Shown here piece by piece: positions 39,935-49,234 of a stretch of 64,000 bases of DNA. Source of the DNA: an uncultured Clostridia bacterium (GTDB lineage Bacteria; Bacillota; Clostridia; TANB77; CAG-508); the NCBI GenBank assembly GCA_948735595.1, contig CAPXSA010000012.1, positions 62,001 through 126,000 on the forward strand, read 5' to 3'. The notes beneath the pieces are model-generated. The model did no database searches. It saw only the letters and a program-made list of their open reading frames with translations, and was not told where the DNA came from. Each line of letters opens with the position of its first letter. Position 1 is the stretch's first letter. The translations under genes were made by a program, and so were the position numbers.

Positions 39935-41185
39935 ATGTACGAAATTGCTCAAAAAATTAAACAGGCAGGGGGAACTTTATACTTAGTAGGTGGTGCTATT
40001 CGTAACCACCTATTAAACATGCCTGTCATAGATAAGGACTACTGTGTAATAGGCTTATCACAAGAGCAATTTCAAACTCTCTTTCCAGAAGCCAAAATAC
40101 AAGGTAAGGACTTCCCAGTTTTTATTCTAAACCAAACAGAAATTGCATTGGCCAGAAAAGAAAGGAAAATCGGGAAAGGACATAAAGAATTCGAATTTTT
40201 AACAAGTCCAGATATTACAATAAAAGAAGATTTAGCAAGAAGAGATTTAACTATAAATAGCATTGCCCAAGATGTTTTAACAGAAGAAATCATAGACCCA
40301 TTTCATGGGCAAGAAGATATTGAAAAAAGAATTTTAAGAAAAACGACGAATGCTTTTGCAGAAGACCCTTTACGTGTATATCGCGTAGCTAGATTTATGG
40401 CGACATTGGATAGTAATTTTACAATAGATCTAGACACGCTAAAAGCAATGGAACAATTAAAATCAGAACTATTGACACTTTCTAAAGAAAGAGTATTCAC
40501 AGAATTGAAAAAAGCGCTAGCAAGTTCGAAACCATCCCTATTTTTTGAAACTTTAAAACAAGCAAATGTATTAGAAGTGCATTTTCCAGAAATTGCAAAT
40601 TTGGTAGGAAAAACACAACCTAAGCAGTATCACCCAGAAGGTGACGCATATAACCATACGATGATAATAGTAGACAATGTAGCAAAGCTAACAGATAATT
40701 TAGCAATTCGTTTTAGCTGCCTAGTACATGATTTAGGGAAAGGTGCTACACCCAAAGAGATGTTACCACATCATTATGGACATGACGAAAAGGGAATAAA
40801 ATTAGTACACACTCTAGGAAATCGAATAGGGATACCAAACTCTTGGATGAAATGTGGAAAAGTAGCTGCAAAATGGCATATGAAAGGTGGCATCTTTGAC
40901 CAGATGACGCCAAAAAAACAAGTAGAATTGATAGAGACAATAGGAAAATCTATGTTAGGTCTAGAAGGCTTAAAAATTGTAGTGGCTTGTGATAAAAGTC
41001 GTTATTCATCAGATTTAGCAACTACTTTAAATCAGGTTCAATTTGCTAAGTTAGGAAAAGAATGTCTTAATCAAGTATCAGGAGAAAAAATCGGTCAGAA
41101 ATATCCAAATTTAAAAGGCAAAGCTTTTGGAGAAAAACTGCATGAAGAAAGAATAAATTGGATAAAATCAATTGACAGAAATTAA
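39935..41185 (+). CDS. cca: multifunctional CCA tRNA nucleotidyltransferase with HD domain
   Basis: 416 residues. Adds or repairs the 3' CCA of tRNA. The nucleotidyltransferase head shows LVGGAIRNHLL and DKDYCV, then RRDLTINSIA and DPLRVYRVARF. The C-terminal HD domain is intact (HTMIIVDNVAKL, CLVHDLGKG, HHYGHDEKG). Size and HD domain match the E. coli type rather than the usual Bacillus type. It starts 3 nt after the thioredoxin stop. Confidence 0.93.
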   Translation: MYEIAQKIKQAGGTLYLVGGAIRNHLLNMPVIDKDYCVIGLSQEQFQTLFPEAKIQGKDFPVFILNQTEIALARKERKIGKGHKEFEFLTSPDITIKEDLARRDLTINSIAQDVLTEEIIDPFHGQEDIEKRILRKTTNAFAEDPLRVYRVARFMATLDSNFTIDLDTLKAMEQLKSELLTLSKERVFTELKKALASSKPSLFFETLKQANVLEVHFPEIANLVGKTQPKQYHPEGDAYNHTMIIVDNVAKLTDNLAIRFSCLVHDLGKGATPKEMLPHHYGHDEKGIKLVHTLGNRIGIPNSWMKCGKVAAKWHMKGGIFDQMTPKKQVELIETIGKSMLGLEGLKIVVACDKSRYSSDLATTLNQVQFAKLGKECLNQVSGEKIGQKYPNLKGKAFGEKLHEERINWIKSIDRN

Positions 41186-41200
41186 TTTTTTGTTTATGAT
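41172..41200 (+). promoter_or_regulatory. promoter for the LamG protein
   Basis: TTGACA (41172-41177), 17 nt, TATGAT (41195-41200), overlapping the last codons of cca. Confidence 0.7.
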
Positions 41201-41264
41201 AATCATAGAGAAATTAGAGAGAAACTCACATAATGAAAATAAACATGTAAGAGGAGTTTAAAAG

Positions 41265-42878
41265 ATGTCAAAAGAGAAATTGTGGAAACAAGAAAAAGGC
41301 TCTATTGCAGTATTTGCAATTGCTACCATTTTCAGTTTGATTTTTATATTAGGAGGAGTTTTTGCTGCAAGCGCTTCAACTCGTAAAAACCAATTAAGAA
41401 CATTATTAAAAATTAAAGAAATATATGCTACTGGAATTGGACAAACTAATCAAACTAGTTTGTATCATGAAGAAGCAGATGTTAAAGGCTATGTAACAGA
41501 TGGATTAACAGCATTTTATGATGCTATTAACAATACAGGGAGTGGACACAGTAATCATGCAAAGGTATGGAAAGACCTTAGTGGTAATGGACATGATTTA
41601 ACACATCAAGGCTCAGAAGATGTTACATGGAATGAAAAAGCATATGATTTTGCGAACCCAGAAACTAACTATTTTGAAACAACAGGCGATGTTTTACTAG
41701 GCAATTCTGCAAGAACCATAGAAATGGTATGTTCATTAGAAGAAGATGGGGTAGAAAATATACTTGGATTAGGAACTCAAAACAGCGGGACTTTGCAAGA
41801 TATTATTTACAATCATAATGGAATCAATATCAACAACTATGGAAACCAAGCAGATGAAGGAATAGAGAATAAAGCGTTAGAAAAGGGAAGAACCTATATT
41901 ACAACCATTACTTATGATGCTACCGACCACACAACTAGTTATTATACAAACTTACAAGGAAAAGAAAATGTATCTTTTGCCAATATAAATACTGCTGCAA
42001 GTACTTTGACAGTAGGAAAGGGAAAAGATAGCACGCATAATAAAAATAAAAGATTTAAACTACAAGCAGTCCGCATTTATAACCGAGTTTTAACAGAAGA
42101 AGAACGAATTACAAACTATATGTTAGATAAACAAAGATATGAAGTAACATTAAATGAAAATGATTATGCTTCTAACGGATTAGTCGCAAGATTTGATGCA
42201 ACCAATAATACAGGAACAGGACATGATGATAGCATAGGAACATGGAAAGACTTAAGTGGCAATAGTCATGATGCTACACTATCTAACTTTACACAAGATA
42301 AAAATAGTTGTTGGACAGAAAAAAGCTTAATCTTTGATGGTATAGATGATTTTGCTACTATTCAAGACTTAGATTTATCACAATATAAAGATGTTACGAT
42401 TTGTGCAACCTATAAAGTATTAAGCATACCTACTAATAAAGCCCCTGCAGTAGTAAGTTCTAGCATAGATGGTGAGGGAAGAATTTATTTCGGATATGGT
42501 AGCCAATATGGTGCCAATATAGTAAATGCCAATACCTATGCCATGAGTTATACAATGCCAAATACTTGGGTATATGGAGATGCAAATGCAGTAGAAAAAG
42601 ATAAAACAAAAAATGTGATTATGACTTATATGGGAAAAAATGCAAAGCAATATAACAGGATATATTGTAATAACCAAATGATTGCTGAGAATCAAACAAC
42701 AGCTACATCTAATTGGTCAGCAGATGCTTTAGATATAGGAAGAGCCTTTGGTGGAGAAAGTGGGGATCACCCATATGCTAATATAGAATTATATAGCCTA
42801 CAAATCTACGATAGAGCACTATCAAAAGCAGAAGTAAGATTAAATTATGAGATAGATAAAGCAAGGTTCGGATTATAG
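41265..42878 (+). CDS. exported protein with two LamG-like domains
   Basis: 537 residues: a short basic head with QEKGSIAVFAI followed by one membrane helix (about 14-36), resembling Tad-type or prepilin-like anchors, then two concanavalin-like repeats. Each repeat opens with the same motif, DGLTAFYDAINNTGSGH (near 84) and NGLVARFDATNNTGTGH (near 305), followed by WKDLSGNGHD or WKDLSGNSHD. Such domains bind glycans or proteins at the surface. No sorting signal at the end (RFGL). Ligand unknown. Confidence 0.75.
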   Translation: MSKEKLWKQEKGSIAVFAIATIFSLIFILGGVFAASASTRKNQLRTLLKIKEIYATGIGQTNQTSLYHEEADVKGYVTDGLTAFYDAINNTGSGHSNHAKVWKDLSGNGHDLTHQGSEDVTWNEKAYDFANPETNYFETTGDVLLGNSARTIEMVCSLEEDGVENILGLGTQNSGTLQDIIYNHNGININNYGNQADEGIENKALEKGRTYITTITYDATDHTTSYYTNLQGKENVSFANINTAASTLTVGKGKDSTHNKNKRFKLQAVRIYNRVLTEEERITNYMLDKQRYEVTLNENDYASNGLVARFDATNNTGTGHDDSIGTWKDLSGNSHDATLSNFTQDKNSCWTEKSLIFDGIDDFATIQDLDLSQYKDVTICATYKVLSIPTNKAPAVVSSSIDGEGRIYFGYGSQYGANIVNANTYAMSYTMPNTWVYGDANAVEKDKTKNVIMTYMGKNAKQYNRIYCNNQMIAENQTTATSNWSADALDIGRAFGGESGDHPYANIELYSLQIYDRALSKAEVRLNYEIDKARFGL

Positions 42879-42887
42879 AAGGAAAAG

Positions 42888-42917
42888 ATAGGATAACTTT
42901 TGGGTTATCCTATTTTT
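42888..42917 (+). terminator. intrinsic terminator after the LamG gene
   Basis: 10-bp perfect stem ATAGGATAAC (42888-42897) / GTTATCCTAT (42904-42913), then T5. Confidence 0.88.
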
Positions 42918-43002
42918 ATACAAATTAGGAGTTATATTCTCAATTTGTATCAGTAAAATTTTTTTCGATTTTCAACTTTTTCAATAAATGCAACTCATAA
43001 CA

Positions 43003-43031
43003 TTGATTTTTTCCGTTTTTTTTAGTATAAT
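43003..43031 (+). promoter_or_regulatory. promoter for minD-minE
   Basis: TTGATT (43003-43008), 17 nt, TATAAT (43026-43031). Confidence 0.8.
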
Positions 43032-43143
43032 AGATGCGTTAGAAAATGCATTTTTATTTTTCCAAGAAAGATGAATAAAAAAGTAACACACTTTAAAACT
43101 GATAAGCCAGTCTTAAAGTTGCCCAAAATTAAGGAGGAAAAGA

Positions 43144-43935
43144 ATGGGAGAAGTTATTGTAGTCACATCAGGAAAAGGTGGAGTAGGAAAAACAACAACA
43201 ACAGCAAATGTAGGTTCATCCCTAGCATTAAGAGGCAAAAAGGTAGTATTAGTAGATACTGATATTGGACTTAGAAATCTTGATGTTGTCATGGGGTTAG
43301 AAAATAGAATTGTATATGACATTGTTGATGTAGTAGAAGAAAAATGCAAATTAAGACAAGCGCTTATTAAAGACAAACGCTTTGACGAATTATTCTTACT
43401 TCCAGCAGCCCAAACAAGAGATAAAAGTGCAGTAAATGAAGAACAAATGAGAGAACTAGTTGAAAAATTAAGAGAAGATTTTGATTATATTATAATTGAC
43501 TGTCCAGCAGGAATTGAACAAGGATTTAAAAATGCAATTGCAGGTGCAGACAGAGCAATTGTTGTAACAACAGCAGAAATTTCAGCTATCCGTGATGCAG
43601 ATAGAATTATAGGATTACTCGAAGCATCAGAAATTAAAAACCCACAATTAGTGATTAACCGTTTAAGACCAAACATGGTTAAAAAAGGCGAAATGATGGA
43701 AGTTGATGATATTGTTGATTTATTATCTATTGACTTAATTGGTGTTGTGCCAGATGATGAATACATCATTACACAAACCAATAAAGGAGAGCCTGTGGTA
43801 ACAAACCACAAAGCACCTTCTGGAAAAGCTTACATAGAAATTGCACAAAGAATCTTAGGAGAGAATGTAGAAATTACAATTCCGGGAGAAAATGAAGGAT
43901 TTTTCTCAAAAATAAAGCATTTCTTTGTTCATTAA
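43144..43935 (+). CDS. minD: septum-site-determining ATPase MinD
   Basis: 263-residue ParA/MinD ATPase that recruits MinC to block division away from midcell. Deviant Walker A GKGGVGKTTTTANVG, Walker A' VLVDTDIGLRNLD and IDCPAGIEQGF are all present, and the C-terminal amphipathic membrane-targeting helix is FFSKIKHFFVH. Strong AAGGAGG site. minE follows 54 nt downstream; no minC in the window. Confidence 0.96.
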   Translation: MGEVIVVTSGKGGVGKTTTTANVGSSLALRGKKVVLVDTDIGLRNLDVVMGLENRIVYDIVDVVEEKCKLRQALIKDKRFDELFLLPAAQTRDKSAVNEEQMRELVEKLREDFDYIIIDCPAGIEQGFKNAIAGADRAIVVTTAEISAIRDADRIIGLLEASEIKNPQLVINRLRPNMVKKGEMMEVDDIVDLLSIDLIGVVPDDEYIITQTNKGEPVVTNHKAPSGKAYIEIAQRILGENVEITIPGENEGFFSKIKHFFVH

Positions 43936-43989
43936 AATGGTGCTTGAACCTTTAAAATCACAAGAAAAATAGACAGTTGGAGGACAAAT

Positions 43990-44580
43990 ATGTTTGAGAA
44001 TATAATCAAGTTCTTTAAGAACATTGGGAAAAAAGAAAGCACAAAAGAAAGTTCAGACACCGCAAAGGAAAGATTACACTTGGTATTAATGCAAGACAGA
44101 GCCAATGTATCAGCTGACTTCTTAGAATTAATGAAACAAGAAATTATTGAAGTAATTAAAAAATATATTGATGTAGATGAGAAAGCTATTGATGTTCGTT
44201 TAACCAATAAAGCGAATGAAGATGGCACAACAGGAGCACCAGCGCTATATGCCAATATTCCAATTACAACCATTAAAAATGAAGCCCGTAAAGTAAATGC
44301 GACACCACAAAAAGAAGAAAGCGTAAAAAAGGTTGAAAAAGTAAAAGCAAAAAAAGAAGAAGAAAAGGTACAAGAAGCCGATGACCAAGAAGAAGTAATA
44401 GAAGAAGTGATAGTGCAAGAAGAAAAGAAAAAAGCTGAAAAGAAAGAGGACAAGCCTGAAACAAAAAAGGTCATCTCAAAAGCAAAAACAGCTAACAAAA
44501 CACAAAAAGCAAAACAAACTAAAACAAAAGAGAAAAAAGAAGAAGGAGAAAAAGTAAAAGAAGTAGCAAAGAAAAAGTAA
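43990..44580 (+). CDS. minE: MinE with long lysine-rich tail
   Basis: 196 residues, about twice the usual size. Residues 1-90 are a normal MinE: membrane-targeting start MFENIIKFF, the anti-MinCD helix RLHLVLMQDRANVSADFLELMKQEI and the topological specificity domain ending IPITTIKN. Residues about 95-196 are an unstructured-looking Lys/Glu tail (KKVEKVKAKKEEEKVQEAD to EVAKKK). The tail has no frameshift and codes like its neighbours. It may bind membrane or nucleic acid by charge (inference). Confidence 0.88.
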   Translation: MFENIIKFFKNIGKKESTKESSDTAKERLHLVLMQDRANVSADFLELMKQEIIEVIKKYIDVDEKAIDVRLTNKANEDGTTGAPALYANIPITTIKNEARKVNATPQKEESVKKVEKVKAKKEEEKVQEADDQEEVIEEVIVQEEKKKAEKKEDKPETKKVISKAKTANKTQKAKQTKTKEKKEEGEKVKEVAKKK

Positions 44581-44673
44581 TAGTAAGCGCATAGAAAAAG
44601 AAAAAATCGAACACAATGAAAATGAAAAAAAGTTTTAAGAATTAAGAAGATTTCTAAATGCGTGAGGATAAGA

Positions 44674-45780
44674 ATGAAAAAAAAGATGTTAAAAAGTATT
44701 GAGTGGGGAATATTAGTATGTACTTTATTACTAGTAGTAATAGGATTAGTAGCGCTATTTTCTGCCACTCAAAATTTAGATTATGAGGAATTAAAAAAAC
44801 AAGTATTATGGCTTGTGATTAGTATACCTGTTGTCATTTGTGTCATAGCAATTGACTATAATTTCTATTGCAAAATATCACCAATTTTATATGGTATAAG
44901 TATTCTCTTGCTAATTGCAGTATTATTTACAGAGCCTATTAATGGTGCCACTAGTTGGTTTGCCATTGGGCCTTTCTCTTTTCAGCCAGCAGAATTTGCC
45001 AAAATTGCGGTAGTGCTATTTATTGCCAATATTATGGTAAAGCTTCAGAAAAAAGAGAAAGATGAAATTAATCGTATATGGAAGTTAGGCTTAATCATAG
45101 TAGCACTTGCCGTTCCAGTTGTTATTATTATCAAACAACCAGACTATGGAACAGCACTTGCCTTTTTAGTAGCCCTTATTTTTATGCTATTTATAGCAGG
45201 AATACGAAAAAGATATATTTTAATAGCTACTTTACTTGTAGCTATTGTTGTACCTTTAGCATATTTCTTTATTTTGCCAGACCATGCAAAATCCAGAATT
45301 GATGTTTATCTAAATCCTGATTTAGACCCAAGAGGAGCAGGCTATAATATTATACAATCAAAACTTGCAATTGGAGCAGGGCAAGCATTTGGGATGGGAA
45401 TTTTAAAAGGAAACCAAACACAACTTGGTTATTTATATCCTAAAACTACAGACTTCATTTTTGCGGTAATAGGAGAAGAAATGGGCTTCTTGGGAGGTGC
45501 TGCTGTCATTGTTCTATATATCGTGTTGCTCATACAATCTATTAAAGTAGCTAAAACTGCAAGAGATGATGTGGGTTCTTATGTGGCAGCAGGAATTACA
45601 GGAATTTTCTTTTTCCATATGTTAGAAAATATTGGTATGACGATGGGACTTTTACCAATTACAGGAATTCCTCTGCCATTTGTAAGTTATGGTGGAAGTT
45701 CTTTATTAACTAATTTGATCTTAATTGCTATTTTATTAAATATCAGTGGACGTAGGCAAAGGACATTGTTTGTAGAATGA
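44674..45780 (+). CDS. rodA: FtsW/RodA/SpoVE family peptidoglycan polymerase
   Basis: 368 residues, about ten membrane helices. SEDS-family glycosyltransferase working with a class B PBP. Conserved patches: PDYGTALAFL, the long extracytoplasmic loop with ARIDVYLNPDLDPRGAGYNIIQ-type sequence, GEEMGFLG and the final FVSYGGSSLLTN. Start ATG 44674 is just downstream of GAGGAT; a GTG at 44662 is upstream of that box. Linkage to minDE and the loop sequence favour RodA. Confidence 0.88.
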   Translation: MKKKMLKSIEWGILVCTLLLVVIGLVALFSATQNLDYEELKKQVLWLVISIPVVICVIAIDYNFYCKISPILYGISILLLIAVLFTEPINGATSWFAIGPFSFQPAEFAKIAVVLFIANIMVKLQKKEKDEINRIWKLGLIIVALAVPVVIIIKQPDYGTALAFLVALIFMLFIAGIRKRYILIATLLVAIVVPLAYFFILPDHAKSRIDVYLNPDLDPRGAGYNIIQSKLAIGAGQAFGMGILKGNQTQLGYLYPKTTDFIFAVIGEEMGFLGGAAVIVLYIVLLIQSIKVAKTARDDVGSYVAAGITGIFFFHMLENIGMTMGLLPITGIPLPFVSYGGSSLLTNLILIAILLNISGRRQRTLFVE

Positions 45781-45792
45781 TTTTTTTGATTG

Positions 45793-45926
45793 TAATTAAT
45801 ATTCTATATATACGTTTGTCCTTGCTGTCCGTTGCTTTCAATTAGATATAAATCAAAGATAGCAACGGAAGGCGCTCGCAAGCTCGCCTTGCGCGAACTG
45901 CACTTTTATATATAGAATATTAATTA
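45793..45926. repeat. palindromic element, copy F
   Basis: Perfect 20-bp outer arms (45793-45812 / 45907-45926). Core ACGTTTGTCCTTGCTGTCC, GTTGCTTTC, then AGCAACGGAAGGCGCTCGC and CTCGCCTTGCGCGAACTGCA. Same orientation as copy D. It fills the gap between rodA and dusB. Confidence 0.9.
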
Positions 45927-45949
45927 TAAAACAAAAAATGGAGTAACAA

Positions 45950-46927
45950 ATGTACTTAAAACCATTAAAAATTGGAAATGTAACTTTAAAAAACAATGTG
46001 CTTTTAGCACCTATGGCAGGAATTACCAACCTGCCATTTCGTCGTATCTGTGAAAAGTTTGAGCCAGGGTTAGTATGTACAGAAATGGTAAGTGGTAAAG
46101 GGTTATTTTATCAAGACCAGAAAACAAATCAATTGTTAAATATGAAAGATGAACCAAGACCAGTAGCAGTACAAATCTTTGGAAATGAAATAGAAGCAAT
46201 GGCATATAGTGCCAAAGAAGTAAGCAAAATAGCAGATATTGTAGATATAAATATGGGATGTCCAGCTCCAAAGGTAGTAAAAAATGGAGATGGTAGTAAA
46301 TTAATGCTTAATATAGAACTAGCACAGGAGATTATACAAGCAGTTGTCCAAAATTCGGAAGTACCTGTTACAGTGAAAATGAGAAAAGGTTGGGATAAAG
46401 ATCATGTGAATTGTGTGCAATTTGCTCAAATGGCAGAAAGAGCAGGAGCAAAAGCTATAACAATTCATGGTAGAACTAGAGATGAATTTTATACAGGAAT
46501 AGCAGACTGGGAAATTATTAAAGAAGTCAAAAAGCAGGTCTCTATTCCAGTGATAGGAAATGGAGATATCAAAACACCACAAGATGCTCTAAGAATGTTT
46601 GAAACAACAGGCGTAGATGGAATTATGATTGGAAGAAGCTCTATTGGAAATCCCTGGATTTTTAAACAAGTAAAAGAATATTTAAGTAACCCCCAAAATG
46701 CTATACCAGAAATTAGTCATATAGAACGTTTAGAGTTAATGATAGAACATATTGAACTACAGGTACAAGAACTAGGTGAAAATACTGGAATTAAAGAAAT
46801 GAGAAAACATATGACATATTATTTAAAAGGGTTAAAAGAGGCAAGTGCAGTAAGACAGCAGATAAATACCATAGAAACAAAGGCAGAATTAATCCACTGT
46901 TTAACTGAATACTTTAAAAGTTTGTGA
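45950..46927 (+). CDS. dusB: tRNA-dihydrouridine synthase B
   Basis: 325-residue flavoenzyme reducing uridines in tRNA D-loops. Conserved APMAGITNLPFRR, catalytic Cys in INMGCPAPKVVKNGDGS, and HGRTRDEFYTG for FMN/tRNA contacts. The N-terminal phrase LKIGNVTLKNNVLLAPMAG is the DusB signature. It starts 23 nt after palindromic element F. Confidence 0.95.
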   Translation: MYLKPLKIGNVTLKNNVLLAPMAGITNLPFRRICEKFEPGLVCTEMVSGKGLFYQDQKTNQLLNMKDEPRPVAVQIFGNEIEAMAYSAKEVSKIADIVDINMGCPAPKVVKNGDGSKLMLNIELAQEIIQAVVQNSEVPVTVKMRKGWDKDHVNCVQFAQMAERAGAKAITIHGRTRDEFYTGIADWEIIKEVKKQVSIPVIGNGDIKTPQDALRMFETTGVDGIMIGRSSIGNPWIFKQVKEYLSNPQNAIPEISHIERLELMIEHIELQVQELGENTGIKEMRKHMTYYLKGLKEASAVRQQINTIETKAELIHCLTEYFKSL

Positions 46928-46995
46928 ATATAGATGAAAGAGAATAGAAATATTCTCTTTTTTCTTTGGTAAAAAAGAGAAGAAATGAGGTAATT

Positions 46996-47694
46996 ATGAA
47001 GAAAAACAAAAAATTAATTATCATAGGTGTCATAGCCATTTTAGTGATTATTACAATTATTTTATATTTTTTCTTGAAAAATCCTAATAAAAATTTGAAT
47101 ATTGGAAATAATCTAAGTAACAAAACTCTACAAGAAGTAGAGGAATATATTTTAAATATTAGTTCCTATGAAGCAGAAATTGAAGTCTCAGTAGAAAGTA
47201 ACAAAAATAAGACTAAGTATGTAATCACACAAAACTATGTGAGCCCTAATATTGAAAAACAAATTGTAAAAGAGCCAAGTAATATTCAAGGACTAGAAAC
47301 AATTTATGATGGAAGTAAACTCACAGTGCATAACTCTAAACTAAACCTAACAACAATCTATGAAAATTATCCCTATTTAACAGATAATTTTCTATGGCTT
47401 CATTCTTTTATAGAAGAGTATAGAGTAGCAAAGGCAAATGGGCAAAAGACCAAGCTATATGAAGAAAATAACCAAATTATCATGGAGGTAGAACTTTCTA
47501 GTAGTAATCAATATATAGCAAGCAAAAAACTAGTCATTGATAAGATTACAGGGTCAATTCAGAAATTAATAGTACAAGATAAGAACCAAAAAAATCTAGT
47601 TTACATATTATATAATGAGATAAAAATGAATAGTCTAAAAAAAGAGGAAGTATTAGCATTTCGCTTGCAAGAAGATCATATAGTACAGTATTAA
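46996..47694 (+). CDS. membrane-anchored LolA-fold protein (GerS-like)
   Basis: 232 residues: N-terminal membrane helix (about 5-24) without a lipobox cysteine, then a LolA/LppX-like beta domain (VEEYILNISSYEAEIEVSVESNKNKT onward). In clostridia this family sits beside alr and mazF and includes GerS, needed with CwlD for cortex modification and germination. Here mazF follows at 85 nt, fitting that context. ATG 46996 follows GAGG; the longer frame from a TTG at 46966 is unlikely. Confidence 0.65.
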   Translation: MKKNKKLIIIGVIAILVIITIILYFFLKNPNKNLNIGNNLSNKTLQEVEEYILNISSYEAEIEVSVESNKNKTKYVITQNYVSPNIEKQIVKEPSNIQGLETIYDGSKLTVHNSKLNLTTIYENYPYLTDNFLWLHSFIEEYRVAKANGQKTKLYEENNQIIMEVELSSSNQYIASKKLVIDKITGSIQKLIVQDKNQKNLVYILYNEIKMNSLKKEEVLAFRLQEDHIVQY

Positions 47695-47778
47695 GAAATA
47701 AAGCCTCTTTTTAAACTAATATTAAAATATATCAATATAGAAAACCTTTAAATACACAAATATTAGGAGTGAAGAAGA

Positions 47779-48129
47779 ATGGTAGTAAAAAGAGGAGATA
47801 TGTTTTATGCGGATTTAAGCCCAGTTATTGGTTCAGAACAAGGAGGGGTTAGACCAGTTTTAATTATTCAAAATGATGTAGGAAATAAACACAGTCCTAC
47901 TGTAATTGCAGCAGCAATTACTTCACAAACAGGAAAAACAAAATTGCCAACCCATATAGAAATAGAACCAGAACAAAGCGGACTAAAAGCAGAATCAGTG
48001 GTATTAACAGAACAAATTAGAACCATAGACAAGAGCCGTTTAAAAGAAAAGATAGGGCACATTGATGATGAAAAAATTATTAATCGAATTAATAATGCAT
48101 TAGGTGTTAGCTTTGGGCTAGAAGAGTAA
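47779..48129 (+). CDS. mazF: MazF/PemK-type endoribonuclease (EndoA)
   Basis: 116-residue ribosome-independent mRNA interferase. The family core is complete: [38 protein letters not shown] and [15 protein letters not shown]. Usually paired with a small antitoxin directly upstream; here the 85 nt upstream hold no such gene and the preceding gene is the GerS-like protein. Long hairpin 12 nt downstream. Confidence 0.95.
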   Translation: MVVKRGDMFYADLSPVIGSEQGGVRPVLIIQNDVGNKHSPTVIAAAITSQTGKTKLPTHIEIEPEQSGLKAESVVLTEQIRTIDKSRLKEKIGHIDDEKIINRINNALGVSFGLEE

Positions 48130-48140
48130 GATAATGATTG

Positions 48141-48191
48141 CGATTGTTATAACTTCTGAATGCTTTTAGCATTTAGAAGTTATAACAATCG
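48141..48191. terminator. 24-bp bidirectional hairpin between mazF and the patatin
   Basis: CGATTGTTATAACTTCTGAATGCT-type arm (48141-48164) pairs with 48168-48191 with a single G-T over a 3-nt loop; TTTTC follows on the plus strand. The convergent genes probably share it. Confidence 0.75.
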
Positions 48192-48200
48192 TTTTCTATT

Positions 48201-49066
48201 TTAGTAAAAACTGATTTCTTTTATCCTTTTCTTAGTTTCTTCATATCCTCTTTGATAGAAATAGTCCATTTTGCTAGTATCTAAAAGTGGTGTATTCATC
48301 GTATTGATTTTTAATAAGTAATCTGCCCCTTCTAATTCATAATTAGAAAGTTCTTGCCCCATTAATTCTATGGAGCCACTAATCACGTCAATGATATTTT
48401 TATTTTCTTTGCATTTTAATTTTTTAGGAAAAACAATACTAATGACTTTGTCTACTCCATTTTCTTTTAATTCTTTCCAAGGTACATTTTCTCTAATACC
48501 TCCATCTACTAATTTCAAATTTTGGTAAGTACATGGTGAAAAGACTCCGAGGAAAACTACAACTGGCTCTTACCGCTTTTGAGATAGGCACATCATATAT
48601 GTATTTCACTTTGTTAGAATAATTTTGCCTTGTTTCCTTTTTTACCATAGATGAAAAAAGATATACAGTTCCATCATCTAAGTCTACGCTAGAGATAATG
48701 AGATTTTTAGGAATATCTTTTATATGATAGATATCCTTTTCTAAACATGCTTTTTCTACTATTTTTTCTATGGACTTTCCACTATTCAAGCCATCGATTA
48801 CAATTTGTCTTTTGAAAATTAGCCCTGCAATTAATTTCAAGATATTTTTCCATTCTACATACTTTATTTTCTTAGCATATTTTTGAAATAATGTATAGAT
48901 TTCATCAGAAGTGTATCCACACGCATATAATGTTGCTACAATACTTCCAGAAGATGCTCCTGAAATATAGTCAAAATGTATATTTGCTTCTTCAAATGCT
49001 TTTAAAGCACCTATATGTGCTGCACCTTTTATTCCTCCACCGAGCCAAACATAACCCTATTTTCAT
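48201..49066 (-). CDS. patatin-like phospholipase with two +1 CGG frameshifts
   Basis: 287 residues only if two in-frame CGG codons are each skipped by +1. Site 1 (codon 9, C49042): zero frame LARWRNK; +1 gives LAGGGIKGAAHIGALKAFEEA, the patatin oxyanion motif. The nucleophile Ser follows in SGASSGSIV. Site 2 (C48549): zero frame FPRSLFTM; +1 gives FPGVFSPCTYQNLKLVDGGI, supplying the catalytic Asp motif DGG. ATG 49066 has GAAGGG upstream. Without both shifts the protein has neither catalytic motif. Likely a lipid acyl hydrolase; substrate unknown. Confidence 0.87.
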
Positions 49067-49234
49067 ATTTTCCCTTCTTTCTTAGATATTATAATAGTAT
49101 ATGCCCCTAAGGCTTGACATGTAGATAGTAAAAATAAATGTTGGAGAGATATAAAGAAATAATCTTGACAAGCTTCTGTGAGTTAAATATAATTGAGATG
49201 TATTCAAGAGTATGAAAACAATAAATAAGATGAA

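Noticed and set aside
42961..43140. Short plus-strand frame starting at 43071 before minD
   Set aside because: Overlaps the minD start in another frame, lacks a ribosome-binding site, and the region is better explained as promoter and leader.
43932..44768. Long minus-strand frame opposite minE
   Set aside because: Produced by the A-rich Lys/Glu codons of the MinE tail; low-complexity Ser/Phe translation and no ribosome-binding site.
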